This document shows positions 5,822-6,570 of a stretch of 6,570 bases of DNA, one piece after another. Below the pieces are notes generated by a model. It saw nothing but the letters and a program-made list of their open reading frames with translations. It did no database searches and was not told the origin of the DNA. Source of the DNA: Candidatus Coatesbacteria bacterium RBG_13_66_14 (GTDB lineage: Bacteria; RBG-13-66-14); the NCBI GenBank assembly GCA_001774505.1, contig MFAF01000134.1, positions 1,165-7,734 of the forward strand, read 5' to 3'. Made by a program: the position numbers and the translations under genes. Position 1 is the stretch's first letter, and every line of letters begins with the position of its first letter.

Positions 5822-6431
5822 CCCCGCACCACTGCTGCTGCTCGCCCTCGCGCTCTGTGCGTCCGCGGCGGACACCGAAGTGCGCCTGGCGCTCTACGCC
5901 GACACCATGCTTGCCGTGGGCGACTGGGCCGCCCTGCCCGGCGACCCCGGCCGCACCATGTTCGGGCCCTCCCCGGGCGCCGAAATTGAAATCACCCTGC
6001 GCCTGGGGCGCTCGCTCTGGGGGCTCGCGGTGAAGTACGGGACCTACGGCACGGGGGGCTACGTCGGGACGGGGGAGTGGCCGAACCGGGTCGAGGAGGC
6101 CGAGGCCCACTCGATTTCGGCCCTGGGATTCGCCGGGGTCCGGATGGACGAGGGGGGGACCGTGGGTTTCTGGTGCTGCCTCGGCCTGGGGGTGGAGTGG
6201 CTGCGGGCCTCCGAAACCGTGGGGGGCCGGGATTACGACTACGGGCGGGTCTTCCAGCCATGCCCCTGCGCCTGCCTCGCCATCGGCGCCGACTTTTTCC
6301 TCACCGAGGACCTCTACATCCCCGTCAAGGCGAGCTACGACGTGAGCTTCGGCCAGGTGCTGGGCTACGGCGGTTATTCGGGCGAGGGGACGGACCTGGT
6401 CCTGTCCGCGGGCCTGGGCGTCGTTTTTTAA
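5814..6431 (+). CDS. Module gene B2: paralogue of B1, cysteine-bearing beta-barrel-like protein
   Basis: A 205-residue protein. ATG at 5814 lies inside the end of A2 (8-base overlap), with GAGGAG at 5798-5803 as ribosome binding site. A signal peptide (MRNPAPLLLLALALCASA, cleavage near 18) leads directly to the first strand. LAVGDW (33-38), RTMFGP (47-52), GVEW (126-129), ED-LYIP (165-170), GYGGYSG (184-190) match B1. Unlike B1 it carries five cysteines in the mature protein: CC at 121-122 and CPCAC at 150-154. It ends in Phe, as expected for a BAM-recognised barrel. Likely an outer membrane protein acting with A2. Function unknown. Confidence 0.8.
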   Translation: MRNPAPLLLLALALCASAADTEVRLALYADTMLAVGDWAALPGDPGRTMFGPSPGAEIEITLRLGRSLWGLAVKYGTYGTGGYVGTGEWPNRVEEAEAHSISALGFAGVRMDEGGTVGFWCCLGLGVEWLRASETVGGRDYDYGRVFQPCPCACLAIGADFFLTEDLYIPVKASYDVSFGQVLGYGGYSGEGTDLVLSAGLGVVF

Positions 6432-6451
6432 AGGGATAACGAAAGGTCAAA

Positions 6452-6478
6452 TCGGGCGGGGTACGGAGTCCCGCCCGA
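6452..6478 (+). terminator. Probable terminator of the plus-strand operon
   Basis: TCGGGCGGG (6452-6460) and CCCGCCCGA (6470-6478) are perfect 9-bp arms around a 9-base loop, 20 bases after the B2 stop. The following CATTTATC is only weakly T-rich, so efficiency is uncertain. Position and stem strength favour a terminator. Confidence 0.65.
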
Positions 6479-6497
6479 CATTTATCAACCGACGTAG

Positions 6498-6532
6498 GGC
6501 GGCCCCGTGGGATGCATCCCCTGCGGGCCGCC
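6498..6532. repeat. Nested palindrome
   Basis: Outer arms GGCGGCCC (6498-6505) and GGGCCGCC (6525-6532) enclose an independent perfect 12-base palindrome GGGATGCATCCC (6509-6520). It resembles the dispersed intergenic hairpin repeats common in high-GC uncultured bacterial genomes. No gene is visible here. Confidence 0.7.
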
Positions 6533-6538
6533 GCGGCC

Positions 6539-6561
6539 CCCCTCTCCCTCCGGGAGAGGGG
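6539..6561. repeat. Polypurine/polypyrimidine hairpin
   Basis: CCCCTCTCCC and GGGAGAGGGG are perfect 10-bp arms with a 3-base loop (TCC), followed by GATGGGGGTG to the window edge. The form matches a widespread type of intergenic repeat (CCTCTCCC-TCC-GGGAGAGG). It may also act as a bidirectional terminator; the element may continue outside the window. Confidence 0.7.
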
Positions 6562-6570
6562 ATGGGGGTG

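Overview
The window is high-GC (roughly 70%), densely coded bacterial DNA. It has GTG starts, short intergenic gaps and secreted or outer-membrane-type proteins, which suggests a Gram-negative (diderm) organism. The diverged, unfamiliar small proteins and the palindromic intergenic repeats fit an uncultured lineage with high GC, but no marker gene here fixes the phylum.

Layout: positions 8-1687 (minus strand) encode an uridine-kinase-like protein with a ThrRS-type N-terminal region (TGS, then SAD-like, then P-loop kinase). Positions 1688-1940 are a divergent intergenic region. It has a TATACT -10 box on each side and, between the two promoters, two and a bit copies of a 58-bp tandem repeat, each full copy carrying a CAAGGGGTT..AACCCCTTG palindrome. 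From 1941 everything reads on the plus strand. A secreted 538-residue protein has an N-terminal region resembling the CsgG/TolB-N/FlgT type and a C-terminal beta-propeller-like region. A secreted 229-residue protein, possibly of related fold, begins at the very next base. Then come two tandem copies of a two-gene module, A1-B1-A2-B2. A is a small Cys-containing exported protein of about 138 residues, and B is a beta-barrel-like outer membrane protein of 205-220 residues. A GC-rich hairpin at 6452-6478 closes the run, and two further palindromes fill the last 75 bases.

How the genes fit together: all six plus-strand products carry export signals. They are packed with a 0-base gap, a 78-base gap, a 4-base overlap, a 3-base gap and an 8-base overlap, so they probably form one cell-envelope operon (or two, if the putative internal promoter near 4258 is real). 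The most unusual element is the duplicated A-B module: the A and B families keep strict internal motifs between copies, yet I recognise neither as a named family. The kinase is transcribed divergently and is probably functionally unrelated (nucleoside salvage).
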